From NCBI RefSeq assembly GCF_027107535.1, contig NZ_CP114283.1, forward strand, positions 7,440,001 through 7,504,000: a stretch of 64,000 nucleotides of DNA. Direction: 5' to 3'. A model generated the notes under the pieces. The model saw nothing but the letters and a program-made list of their open reading frames with translations. It had not been told where the DNA came from and searched no databases. Position 1 is the stretch's first letter. Each line of letters opens with the position of its first letter. Source of the DNA: Streptomyces aurantiacus (GTDB taxonomy: Bacteria; Actinomycetota; Actinomycetes; Streptomycetales; Streptomycetaceae). Position numbers and translations under genes: made by a program. Shown piece by piece: positions 17,790-26,039 of the stretch.

Positions 17790-18740
17790 GTGAGTACGTG
17801 CGCGAAGGTCTCCCGGGACCTGGCGGAGCCCCTCGCGGGGACCGCCGCGACGGCGAGGACGTGGCTGCTGGTCGAACAGCCCGGTCCCTGGGGTGCCAAC
17901 GCGCTGACTTCGAGCCACCTGGATCGGGCCCTGGGCCGCGCCCTGGAACAGGCCGTCGAAGGCACCGGCGTACGCATCGCCCTGATTCGGCGCCCTGGGC
18001 GCCACGCGGACTGCCACACAGTCGCCCGGCGTCACGTGTACGCGGCCCACACCCTTCCGGGGAACGTATGGCTGCACCACGCCATCACGTCAGACCCCGA
18101 GAAACTGCTCAAACTTGACTTCACGGAGCTCGGCAGAGGCCTGTCCGGCACCTTCGACGCCACACTCGACGGCACTCCCCACGCCGGTAACCCGCTCGCC
18201 CTGGTGTGCACCAACGGCAAGCGCGACCGGTGCTGTGCCCTGCTCGGCCGCCCCCTCGCCGCCGAACTCGCCGCTTCCGGAGTGGAGGGAGCGTGGGAGG
18301 TCACACATCTGGGAGGCCATCGCTTCTCGCCCACCCTTCTCGTGCTGCCCTCCGGCTACGCGTACGGACGCGCCGAGGCCCATGCCGTCAAGGAGGTACT
18401 CCAGCGCGTACGGGACGGGCGCGTAGTCACCGAGGGGTGTCGAGGGAGCTCCGCCTGGGAGCGGCCCGGCCAGGCTGCCGAGCTGGCTGTGCGCGCCGCG
18501 GTGCGTGAGGACGCGGTGGACGCGCTGAGCGTGATCCGCACCGAGGGCGAGGCACCTCACCGGGAGGTGACCGTCGCCCACACCGACGGCCGCCGCTGGC
18601 TTGTCACGGTCACCGAGGGCCCCTCGTCGCCGCCCCGGGCGGAGAGCTGCGGTTCGGCTCTGGGTTCCCCTGCGCGAATGGACGTGACGGCGGTGCGCGA
18701 GCTGTCCCGTACGGGCGCAGCGAGCCACGCGGCCCGCTGA
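17790..18740 (+). CDS. Sucrase/ferredoxin-like (Suc_Fer) family protein, iron-regulated
   Basis: The 316-residue protein belongs to the sucrase/ferredoxin-like family, thioredoxin-fold ferredoxin relatives. Its cluster-type motif CTNGKRDRCCALLG is at about residues 138-151, with a downstream HLGGHRFSPTLLVLPSG segment that supplies conserved His residues. The GTG start lies immediately downstream of an iron box, and there is no room for a ribosome site after the probable -10 element, so the mRNA is probably leaderless. Family members beside iron boxes are thought to act in iron or siderophore metabolism, possibly as reductases; the exact role is inference. Expression should rise when iron is scarce. 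Confidence 0.88.
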   Translation: MSTCAKVSRDLAEPLAGTAATARTWLLVEQPGPWGANALTSSHLDRALGRALEQAVEGTGVRIALIRRPGRHADCHTVARRHVYAAHTLPGNVWLHHAITSDPEKLLKLDFTELGRGLSGTFDATLDGTPHAGNPLALVCTNGKRDRCCALLGRPLAAELAASGVEGAWEVTHLGGHRFSPTLLVLPSGYAYGRAEAHAVKEVLQRVRDGRVVTEGCRGSSAWERPGQAAELAVRAAVREDAVDALSVIRTEGEAPHREVTVAHTDGRRWLVTVTEGPSSPPRAESCGSALGSPARMDVTAVRELSRTGAASHAAR

Positions 18741-18813
18741 CCACGCGTTCGACCACGAGATCCACGCCACACCCCCTACGGCCCGGCGCGCCCGTCCCCG
18801 TACCGTCATAGGC

Positions 18814-20499
18814 ATGAGCCCCACTCCCCCTGCCCGACGACTCCGCCTCGGCATGCCGAAACGGATGTTCTCGCAGGTGCTGCTGATGCAGGTGGCGATC
18901 GCCGCCGGAGTCGCCGTACTCGCGACGGGCCTGTTCCTCGCGCCGCTCAGCGACCAGCTGGACGACCAGGCGATGCGCCGCGCGCTCGCGATCGCGCAGA
19001 CCACGGCCGCCCAGCCGCAGCTCGCCGAGGATCTGACATCGACGCGCCCTTCCGCGAACGGGCCGGTCCAGGCCGAGGCGGAGCGCATCCGCGAGGCGAG
19101 CGGAGCGGAGTACGTCGTGGTGATGGACATGCGCGGCGTGCGCTGGTCGCACACCAACCCCGCCGAGATCGGGGGACGCGTCTCCACCGACCCTGCGCAG
19201 GCCCTGGCCGGCCGAGACGTCATGCAGATCGACAGCGGCACCCTGGGCCGCTCGGCGCGCGGCAAGGTGCCTCTGCGCGACGCCGACGGCGACATCGTCG
19301 GCGCGGTCTCCGTCGGCATCGAGTACGACAGTGTGCGTGCCCGTCTCATCCATGCGATCCCAGGACTCTTCGCCTACGCGGGCGGGGCGATGGCCGTCGG
19401 CGCGCTGGCCGCCTATCTGATCTCACGACGGGTGCACCGGCAGACTCGTGACCTGGCCTTCTCGGACATCGCCGGGCTTCTGGCGGAACGCGAGGCCATG
19501 CTGCACGGCATCCGGGAGGGCGTCGTCGCGCTGGACCGTGAGGGCAGGATCAGGCTGCTCAACGACGAGGCCCGGCGCCTGCTGGGCATCGGCGACGAAG
19601 CCGTGGGCCTGCCTCTCGGCACGGCGCTCGGCACGGGGCGTACGACCGACGTCCTGGCCGGAACCGTCAGCGGAACCGACCTGCTCACCGTCCGCGGACA
19701 GCGGGTCCTGGTCGCCAACCGCATGCCGACCGACGACGGTGGCGCAGTCGCCACACTGCGGGACCGCACGGAGCTGGAACAGCTGGGCCGCGAACTCGAC
19801 TCCACCCGCGGCCTGATCGACGCCCTGCGCGCCCAGGACCACGAGCACGCCAACCGCATGCACACACTGCTCGGCCTGCTGGAACTGGAGATGTTCGACG
19901 ACGCCGTGGAGTTCGTCGGCGAGGTCGTCGGCGACCACAGGGCCACCGCGGAACAGGTCACCGAGAAGATCCACGATCCGCTGCTCGCCGCTCTCCTGGT
20001 GGGCAAGGCAACCGTCGCGGCGGAGCGCGCAGTGGCCCTGCGGATCTCCGACAGGACACTGTTCCCCGACCGGCTGGTCGATGCCCGGGGGCTGGTCACG
20101 ATCGTCGGGAACCTCGTCGACAACGCGCTCGACGCCGTCGCGGGCACCCTCCACGCGCGCGTGGAGGTCGAATTGCGCGCGGAAGGGCGTACGGCTGTGC
20201 TCAGGGTGCGGGACACGGGGCCGGGGGTCCCGGCCGAGCAGCGTGAGTTGATCTTCACGGACGGGTGGTCCACCAAGAAGCCACCGGCCCACCGCAAGCG
20301 CGGGATCGGTCTCTCCCTGGTGCGTCGCCTCGCCGAGCGGCAGGGTGGCAGCGCACGCGTCGCGGAGGCGGAGGGCGGGGGCGCGGAGTTCACGATCGTG
20401 CTGCCGGAGGCACTCGCGGAGGCAGGGCTCACCTCCGGTCCGGAGCCCGGTCCCGCACCGGGAAGAGCCGCCACGACCACCAAGGAGGAGCCGCGATGA
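18814..20499 (+). CDS. CitA/DcuS-family sensor histidine kinase
   Basis: The 561-residue membrane kinase has TM1 at about residues 22-46, a periplasmic-type PAS sensor domain of about 135 residues, TM2 at about 185-207, and a cytoplasmic PAS domain (about 220-330). An unusual SpoB-type phosphoacceptor helix contains AQDHEHANRMHTLLGLLELE, and the ATPase domain shows NLVDNALDAV, DTGPGVP and GIGLSLVRRL. This architecture senses citrate or C4-dicarboxylates in characterised relatives. It overlaps the response-regulator gene by four bases (ATGA). The neighbouring convergent acetate-type symporter could be a regulatory target, which is inference. Confidence 0.92.
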   Translation: MSPTPPARRLRLGMPKRMFSQVLLMQVAIAAGVAVLATGLFLAPLSDQLDDQAMRRALAIAQTTAAQPQLAEDLTSTRPSANGPVQAEAERIREASGAEYVVVMDMRGVRWSHTNPAEIGGRVSTDPAQALAGRDVMQIDSGTLGRSARGKVPLRDADGDIVGAVSVGIEYDSVRARLIHAIPGLFAYAGGAMAVGALAAYLISRRVHRQTRDLAFSDIAGLLAEREAMLHGIREGVVALDREGRIRLLNDEARRLLGIGDEAVGLPLGTALGTGRTTDVLAGTVSGTDLLTVRGQRVLVANRMPTDDGGAVATLRDRTELEQLGRELDSTRGLIDALRAQDHEHANRMHTLLGLLELEMFDDAVEFVGEVVGDHRATAEQVTEKIHDPLLAALLVGKATVAAERAVALRISDRTLFPDRLVDARGLVTIVGNLVDNALDAVAGTLHARVEVELRAEGRTAVLRVRDTGPGVPAEQRELIFTDGWSTKKPPAHRKRGIGLSLVRRLAERQGGSARVAEAEGGGAEFTIVLPEALAEAGLTSGPEPGPAPGRAATTTKEEPR

Positions 20500-21176
20500 T
20501 CGAGGTACTGGTCGTGGACGACGACGTCCGGGTCGCCCGGGTCAACGCCGCCTACGTGGAGAAGGTCGCGGGCTTCCATGTCGCGGCCGAGGCCCATTCG
20601 GCGGCGGAGGCGCTGCGGCAGGTGGAGGAGCTGCCTCGGCTGGACCTGGTGCTTCTCGACCACTATCTGCCCGACGGGACGGGTCTCGCGGTGGTGCAGG
20701 AGATGCGGCGGCGCGGCCACCAGACCGACGTGATCATGGTGACCGCTGCCCGTGACGTCACCACGGTCCAGGCGGCGATGCGGCACGGCGCCCTCCAGTA
20801 CCTGGTCAAGCCCTTCGCGTTCGCCGGACTGCGCGCGAAACTGGAGGCGTACGCCGAACTGCGCCGCACCCTCGACGGGGGCGGCGAGGCCGAACAGGCC
20901 GAGGTCGACCGGATCTTCGGCGCCCTCTCGGCGGGCTCCGAACCTGATCTGCCCAAAGGGCACTCCCCCACCACCGCGGAGGCCGTACGCCAGGCTCTGG
21001 TGACCGCCGAAAGCCCCCTGTCCGCCCAGGAGATCGCCGACCGGACCGGCCTCAGCCGACAGACCGCCCAGCGCTATCTGAAGCTTCTGGAGCGCACGGG
21101 CCGGGCCACGCTGAGCCTGAAGTACGGAGACGCGGGCCGCCCCGAACACCGCTACGTCTGGGCGACCCGCGCCTGA
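20496..21176 (+). CDS. CitB/DctR-family response regulator
   Basis: The 226-residue regulator has a receiver domain with acidic pocket DDD (8-10), phospho-acceptor Asp55 in LVLLDHYLPDG and Lys in LVKPF. The C-terminal helix-turn-helix (AQEIADRTGLSRQTAQRYLKLLERTG) is of the CitB/MalR type. The ATG lies in the ATGA overlap with the kinase gene after an AAGGAGGAG ribosome site, so the pair is translationally coupled. It should regulate uptake or use of an organic acid in response to the CitA-like kinase. Confidence 0.92.
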   Translation: MIEVLVVDDDVRVARVNAAYVEKVAGFHVAAEAHSAAEALRQVEELPRLDLVLLDHYLPDGTGLAVVQEMRRRGHQTDVIMVTAARDVTTVQAAMRHGALQYLVKPFAFAGLRAKLEAYAELRRTLDGGGEAEQAEVDRIFGALSAGSEPDLPKGHSPTTAEAVRQALVTAESPLSAQEIADRTGLSRQTAQRYLKLLERTGRATLSLKYGDAGRPEHRYVWATRA

Positions 21177-21197
21177 AAACACCGGCGGAGTACGGCA

Positions 21198-21215
21198 CGG
21201 GGGCGCGCCCCCGTA
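21198..21215. terminator. Palindromic terminator between the response regulator and symporter genes
   Basis: ACGGGGGCGCGCCCCCGT is a perfect 18-bp palindrome in the 67-bp gap between two convergent genes. Confidence 0.65.
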
Positions 21216-21243
21216 CCCCTGCGGGCCGAGCCGTGGGACGGCC

Positions 21244-22836
21244 TCAGACCGCCCCCGCGCCCGTGAGCGCCCGTACTTCGGTCTCCGCGTGCTTGGCCTC
21301 GTCCGGCGGCTCCGCCGAAGTGACCGTGCCGAGCCATCCCGCCAGGAAACCGAGCGGAATGGACACCAGACCGGGATTCTCCAGCGGGAAGTACTGGAGG
21401 TCGACGCCGGGGAACAGCGAGGCGGGACTGCCCGACACCACGGGCGACAGCACCACCAGCACCAGGGCCGGCACCAGCCCCCCGTACACGGACCACACCG
21501 CACCGCGCGTAGTGAAGTTCCGCCAGAACAGCGAGTACAGCAGCACCGGCAGATTCGCCGACGCCGCGACCGCGAAGGCGAGTCCCACCAAAAACGCCAC
21601 ATTGAGGTCGCGCGCGAGCAGACCGAGCGCGATGGCCACGACACCGATCCCGACCGCGGCCGTCCGCGCGACGGAGACCTCGCTGCGCGGCTTCGAACGC
21701 CGCCGCCGCAGTGACGCGTACAGGTCGTGGGCCACGGACGCGGAGGAGGCCAGCGTGATCCCAGCGACCACCGCGAGAATCGTGGCGAAGGCGATGGCGG
21801 CGACGATCGCAAAAAGAACCGTTCCGCCTGTGGACGCCGCACCGCCGCCCAGGTCGAGCGCCAGTAGCGGAACCGCCGTGTTTCCGGCCGCGTTCGAGCC
21901 GCGTACCGCGTCGGGGCCGACGATCGCCGCCGCTCCGAACCCCAGCACGATCGTCATCAGGTAGAACGCGCCGATCAGGCCGATCGACCAGACGACCGAG
22001 CGGCGTGCGGCCCGCGCGGTCGGCACGGTGTAGAAGCGCGACAGGATGTGCGGCAGCCCGGCCGTGCCGAGCACCAGGGCGAGGCCCAGGCTGATGAAGT
22101 CGAGACGCGCCGTCCAGTCCCCGCCGTACTTCAGCCCCGGCGCGAGGAACGAATCCCCGTGCCCGCTCCGCCCCGCCGCCGTACGCAGCAACTGGTCGAA
22201 GTCCCCGTGAAACCGCATCAGTACGAGCACGGTCAGCGCGATCGCCCCGCCCATGAGCAGGACCGCCTTGACGATCTGGATCCAGGTGGTGGCCCGCATG
22301 CCTCCGAACGACACGTAGACGACCATGAGCGCGCCGACACCGATGACCGTCCAGGCCTGCGCCGCCTCGCTCGTGCCTCCCAACAGCAGTGCGACCAGGC
22401 TGCCCGCGCCCACCATCTGCGCCACCAGATACAGAACGGACACGGTCACCGAGGAAGTTCCCGCCGCGATCCGTACCGGCCGCTCGCTCATGCGCGCCGC
22501 GACGACGTCGGCGAGCGTGAACCGCCCGCAGTTGCGCACCAGTTCGGCGACCAGGAACAGCACGACGAGCCAGGCGACGAGAAAACCCACCGAGTACAGC
22601 AGCCCGTCGTAGCCGAAGAGCGCGATCAGCCCCGAGATTCCGAGGAAGGAGGCGGCGGACATGTAGTCGCCCGCGATGGCAAAACCATTCTCCATCGGTG
22701 AGAAGAGCCGACCGCCCGCGTAGAACTCCTCCGCCGAACCGTGCCGGTGACGGCTCACCCAGGTCGTGATTCCCAGGGTGATCGCCACGAACACGCTGAA
22801 GAGCAGCAGGGCCAACGTCTGATGGTTGCCGGTCAC
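21244..22836 (-). CDS. Sodium:solute symporter, cation/acetate (ActP-like) type
   Basis: The 530-residue protein of the SSS family has about 13 hydrophobic segments and the ActP-like hallmarks SAEEFYAGGRLFSPMENGFA and AIAGDYMSAASFLGISG near the N-terminus. It should import acetate or another short monocarboxylate with Na+ or H+. The GTG start overlaps the stop of the upstream DUF485 gene by four bases. A DUF485 partner encoded immediately before an ActP-like gene is the YjcH-ActP arrangement of E. coli, which strengthens the call. It converges with the CitA/CitB-type system. Confidence 0.92.
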   Translation of the reverse strand: MTGNHQTLALLLFSVFVAITLGITTWVSRHRHGSAEEFYAGGRLFSPMENGFAIAGDYMSAASFLGISGLIALFGYDGLLYSVGFLVAWLVVLFLVAELVRNCGRFTLADVVAARMSERPVRIAAGTSSVTVSVLYLVAQMVGAGSLVALLLGGTSEAAQAWTVIGVGALMVVYVSFGGMRATTWIQIVKAVLLMGGAIALTVLVLMRFHGDFDQLLRTAAGRSGHGDSFLAPGLKYGGDWTARLDFISLGLALVLGTAGLPHILSRFYTVPTARAARRSVVWSIGLIGAFYLMTIVLGFGAAAIVGPDAVRGSNAAGNTAVPLLALDLGGGAASTGGTVLFAIVAAIAFATILAVVAGITLASSASVAHDLYASLRRRRSKPRSEVSVARTAAVGIGVVAIALGLLARDLNVAFLVGLAFAVAASANLPVLLYSLFWRNFTTRGAVWSVYGGLVPALVLVVLSPVVSGSPASLFPGVDLQYFPLENPGLVSIPLGFLAGWLGTVTSAEPPDEAKHAETEVRALTGAGAV

Positions 22837-23321
22837 CTCTCACCGCCCGTGACGCTGCGCGTCAGCTCCTGGGTGTCCCAACGCAGATCGAGTGCGGCGC
22901 GGTCTCTGCGCAACCGTGCGTGCCGCGCGTACGCCCACGTGAACAGGAACGTCGTGAGGAACTGTCCGAGCCCCGCGACCATGGCCACGTTCACCGCGCC
23001 GGCGACGGGCCGCGCCATGAAGGCCGGTGCCGTGGTCGCCGTCACGACATACCCCACATACCAGGTGAAGAAGACGGCGACGGCCGGAATCACGAACCGC
23101 CGGTACCGGCTGCGCACCTCCTGGAAGGCCGCACTGCGCTGCACCTCCAGATAGACATCGGCTGCGCGGGCGCTCCGGTCCTCCTGCTCCCTGCGCGCGG
23201 TCGGCACAGCGGAGGCGGGCGCGCCCGTGCTGTCCAACTCTCCCCACCCGGAGGCGAGCGCGTCGTACCAGGGGTCGTCGAACCGGACCTTGCCGGAGTC
23301 GGGACCGTCGTGCTTCTCCAC
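22833..23321 (-). CDS. DUF485 membrane protein (YjcH-like partner of the symporter)
   Basis: The 162-residue protein has a hydrophilic N-terminal half (FDDPWYDALASGWGELD) and a DUF485 domain with two transmembrane segments (FVIPAVAVFFTWYVGYVV and VAMVAGLGQFLTTFLFTWAY). The GTG at 23321 (VEKHDG) is preceded by AAGGAGAG and is preferred to an upstream in-frame start 14 codons earlier. It is translationally coupled to the symporter and probably assists its assembly or activity. Confidence 0.88.
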   Translation of the reverse strand: MEKHDGPDSGKVRFDDPWYDALASGWGELDSTGAPASAVPTARREQEDRSARAADVYLEVQRSAAFQEVRSRYRRFVIPAVAVFFTWYVGYVVTATTAPAFMARPVAGAVNVAMVAGLGQFLTTFLFTWAYARHARLRRDRAALDLRWDTQELTRSVTGGER

Positions 23322-23425
23322 CGAACTCTCCTTGTCCGCCGCCCGTTTCGGCCGCGTGCCCAAGGATGGACAGAATGGGAAGATCCCTGACTCTTCTCTC
23401 CAAGTACTTCACCCCATCAGGTGAC

Positions 23426-24106
23426 TCACCCCCCTGGTGGCCGCACAAGTCCCTTCCCGAAGGCGTAACGGACGGCCTGTGCACGGTCCTTGAGCCCGGT
23501 CTTGGCGAAGAGGTTGTTGATATGGGTCTTCACCGTGGCGGTGGACACATGCAGCTTGCGGGCGATCTCCTGGTTGGTCAGGCCGTCGGCGATCAGCACC
23601 AGCACCTCCGTCTCCCGCGCGGTGAGCCCGTCCAGAGTCTCCTGGGCGGGCACGGTGGGCTCCGGTTCCGACAGACGCTCCAGCAGCCGTCGCTGGATGC
23701 CCGGCGAGAGTCCGGCGTCCCCGGACAGCACGCTGTGCACGGCTCGTACGATCTCGTCGCCGCCCGCGTCCTTCGTGAGATAGCCACGGGCCCCGGCCTT
23801 CAACGCGGGAAACAGCGACGCGTCGTCCGCGTACGTGGTGAGCACGACGACCTGCGTTCTCGGGTACTCCGACCTGATGCGTCCCGTTGCCTCGGCTCCG
23901 TCGCACCGGGGCATCCGCAGATCCATCAGCACCACGTCCGGGTCGAGCTCGGCCACCAGTCGCACGGCCTCGTTCCCGTCGGCGGCCGCACCGACGACCT
24001 CGATCCCTGGCAGCAGACCGAGCAGCGTCACGATGCCCTCGCGCACAACGGTCTGATCGTCCGCCACGACGACACGGGCCGGCGGCGTGCCGTCCACTTC
24101 CGTCAT
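23426..24106 (-). CDS. NarL/LuxR-type response regulator
   Basis: The 226-residue protein has a receiver domain with DD (16-17), phospho-acceptor Asp62 in VLMDLRMP and Lys in YLTKDAGG. The LuxR-type HTH (LTARETEVLVLIADGLTNQEIARKL region) is at about 150-215. It overlaps the histidine kinase gene by four bases. It should respond to the coupled kinase; the target genes are unknown, but the operon's own structured leader upstream may be involved. Confidence 0.94.
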   Translation of the reverse strand: MTEVDGTPPARVVVADDQTVVREGIVTLLGLLPGIEVVGAAADGNEAVRLVAELDPDVVLMDLRMPRCDGAEATGRIRSEYPRTQVVVLTTYADDASLFPALKAGARGYLTKDAGGDEIVRAVHSVLSGDAGLSPGIQRRLLERLSEPEPTVPAQETLDGLTARETEVLVLIADGLTNQEIARKLHVSTATVKTHINNLFAKTGLKDRAQAVRYAFGKGLVRPPGG

Positions 24107-25254
24107 ACGGGCACCTTCAGCGTCACCGCGAATCCCTCCTCGTACGGGCCGGCCTCCAGCGAGCCTCCCAGCAGCTCGGCCCGTTCCCGCATTCCGAGCA
24201 GACCGTATCCGGCGCCGGAGTGCGTGAACTCTCCCGGCGGCGCACCCGAGTCCCGTACGTGCAGCGTCACCTCGCTCCGGCCGTAGTCCATCCGTATGCG
24301 TACCTTGGCGCCCGGCGCATGCTTGCGGACGTTCGTCAGAGCCTCCTGGGCGACTCTGCGGACCGCCTGGGACACCTCGGCGGGAAGCGGCCGCCGTTCA
24401 CCCGTGACAGTGACATCCGCTTCGTCGGCCTGGGCTACGAGCTCGGTCAGGAACTCCTCCAAGGGGGACAGTTCTCCGCGCAGCGCGGAGAGTGCCTGCC
24501 GGGTCTCGGCCAGCCCTTCACGGGCCATGCCCCGTGCGGCGACGACCCGGTCGAGGATCTGGCCCTTCTCCGCCCCCTTCTGGATCAGCAGCCGGGCCGC
24601 CTCCAGGTGCACGAGCTGGGCCGAGAGGCTGTGCGCCAGTACGTCGTGGATCTCCCGCGCGATCCTGGCCCGCTCCGCGAGCGCCGCCGTCTCCGCCTCG
24701 GCCGCCCGCGCGGCCCGCTCCTGGACGAGCAGCCGCTGGGCGGTGCCGCGGGCCTCGGCATCCAGCCGGAGCACGTAACCGAGCAGGGCGAGCCCTCCGG
24801 TCGTGGCCACCACGGCCGGCCGGCTGTCGTCACTGACCACGGCGTAAGCCCCCAGTGCCACCGAGGTGGCGGGCAGTGCGGCCACGAGGGGCAGCCGCTC
24901 CATCGCGGTGATGCCGCACACGCACCACAGGACGAGCGCCGGCACTCGTACGCCTGCGCCTTGTGCCACCAACCCGACACCGAGGAGCAGTGCGAGCAGT
25001 CCCAGAGAGGGCAGGAGCCGGTGCTCGAGCGTGGTCCTCCGGAAGCCCCAGAGCCCGGCCCCGCACACGAGGACAGCCGGAACGGCCACCGCGACGCCCC
25101 AGCCATGCAGCTCACTGCCCGTGAAGGTCGTACCCAGGAGGACACCGACGGCGACGACGCGCGCGGCTGTGGCGAGCCCGCGCCGCGCCCTGGGGACTCC
25201 CGCTCGGGAGAGTGCCTCGCGGGAGGGCCAGCGCTGCCAGACGTTCTCCGTCAC
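24103..25254 (-). CDS. NarX-type sensor histidine kinase (HisKA_3)
   Basis: The 383-residue kinase has about five to six membrane segments in its first 170 residues with only short loops, so it probably senses a membrane or intramembrane signal. The HisKA_3 phosphoacceptor is in ARIAREIHDVLAHSLS (about residue 205). The ATPase domain follows with RRVAQEALTNVRKHA and GYGLLGMRERAELLGG. Its start overlaps the stop of the upstream membrane-protein gene, and its own stop overlaps the regulator start, making a tightly coupled three-gene operon. Confidence 0.93.
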   Translation of the reverse strand: MTENVWQRWPSREALSRAGVPRARRGLATAARVVAVGVLLGTTFTGSELHGWGVAVAVPAVLVCGAGLWGFRRTTLEHRLLPSLGLLALLLGVGLVAQGAGVRVPALVLWCVCGITAMERLPLVAALPATSVALGAYAVVSDDSRPAVVATTGGLALLGYVLRLDAEARGTAQRLLVQERAARAAEAETAALAERARIAREIHDVLAHSLSAQLVHLEAARLLIQKGAEKGQILDRVVAARGMAREGLAETRQALSALRGELSPLEEFLTELVAQADEADVTVTGERRPLPAEVSQAVRRVAQEALTNVRKHAPGAKVRIRMDYGRSEVTLHVRDSGAPPGEFTHSGAGYGLLGMRERAELLGGSLEAGPYEEGFAVTLKVPV

Positions 25255-25775
25255 ACCCGCTCCTTGCGCAAGGGACGAGGCAGGTCTTCACCGTAGGCCG
25301 TGCTCTGCCCGGTCACCGGGCGCAGACCGTGCGCCCGCCAGGCCAGGATGCGCGAGCGGGCCAGAAGCGTCAGCGCGAGCCCGAGGAGCAGGGCGGAGGT
25401 GCCCTGACGTAGACCGAGCACGACGCCAAGGCCGAAAAGGCCCGCCCGCAGCGCTATGCCGGTGATCCAGACGAGAGCACTGGCCTTGCTGCTCCTGGTC
25501 CACACCGCTCCGTCCGGTGTCGTCCACATCCGTGTCGTCCACGCCCAGCCGGCGCCTGTGGCCAGGGCGATGAGGAGCTCGGCGCCGAGCAAAAGGACTG
25601 ATTCCGTCTGATGGCGGGGGTCGAGCAGACCGGGCTCGCGCAGGGCGAGAAAGACCAGCACCGCGGGCACGACCCACCAACGCCGGTCCGTCTCGATCCG
25701 ACGGGGGCGGAACTGGCGAGCGATCACCAGGACGGCAACGGCGAGAATCGCCAGGACATCGACAAGCCCGGACAT
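25251..25775 (-). CDS. DUF1453/CcdC-like small membrane protein, first gene of the NarL-type operon
   Basis: The 174-residue protein has about four to five transmembrane helices (LVDVLAILAVAVLVIA, WWVVPAVLVFLAL, VLLLGAELLIALATGAG, ITGIALRAGLFGLGVVLGL). I chose the ATG at 25775 because GGAGG lies six bases upstream; the frame continues 18 codons further to a weaker start. Being first in a translationally coupled operon with the kinase and regulator, it may be an accessory sensor or modulator, which is inference. The 160-bp leader before it has unusual overlapping inverted repeats. Confidence 0.8.
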   Translation of the reverse strand: MSGLVDVLAILAVAVLVIARQFRPRRIETDRRWWVVPAVLVFLALREPGLLDPRHQTESVLLLGAELLIALATGAGWAWTTRMWTTPDGAVWTRSSKASALVWITGIALRAGLFGLGVVLGLRQGTSALLLGLALTLLARSRILAWRAHGLRPVTGQSTAYGEDLPRPLRKERV

Positions 25776-25841
25776 CGCGGCCTCCGTGAGCGAGGAGAAG
25801 CGGGTGCCGACGGCGGGCGCTGTCGACACCTTCGACGCTAC

Positions 25842-25934
25842 GGAGACGGACCGGCCGGCAGATCGGCGCCAGGGTGGATCATGGGTGGATCCGTGGACCG
25901 GTCCGTCTCCACCCGGGGGTGGAGACGATCTGCC
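25842..25934 (-). promoter_or_regulatory. Leader with overlapping, mutually exclusive inverted repeats
   Basis: Three perfect inverted repeats overlap: GGAGACGGACCGG (25842-25854) with 25898-25910; GGCAGATCG (25857-25865) with 25926-25934; GTCTCCACC (25905-25913) with 25918-25926. The first and third share 25905-25910, so only one of them can form at a time. This is either an RNA switch in the transcript of the membrane protein/kinase/regulator operon or a compound DNA operator. Confidence 0.5.
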
Positions 25935-26039
25935 ACGTCCTCACGGGCGGCTCCTGCCTCTGCCGCGTCGTCACGCGCAGCTCCCGCCTCTCCATCGCGA
26001 CGGGGCCCGTCTGCGTTCCGACCGGCCCCGTCCGACGGC

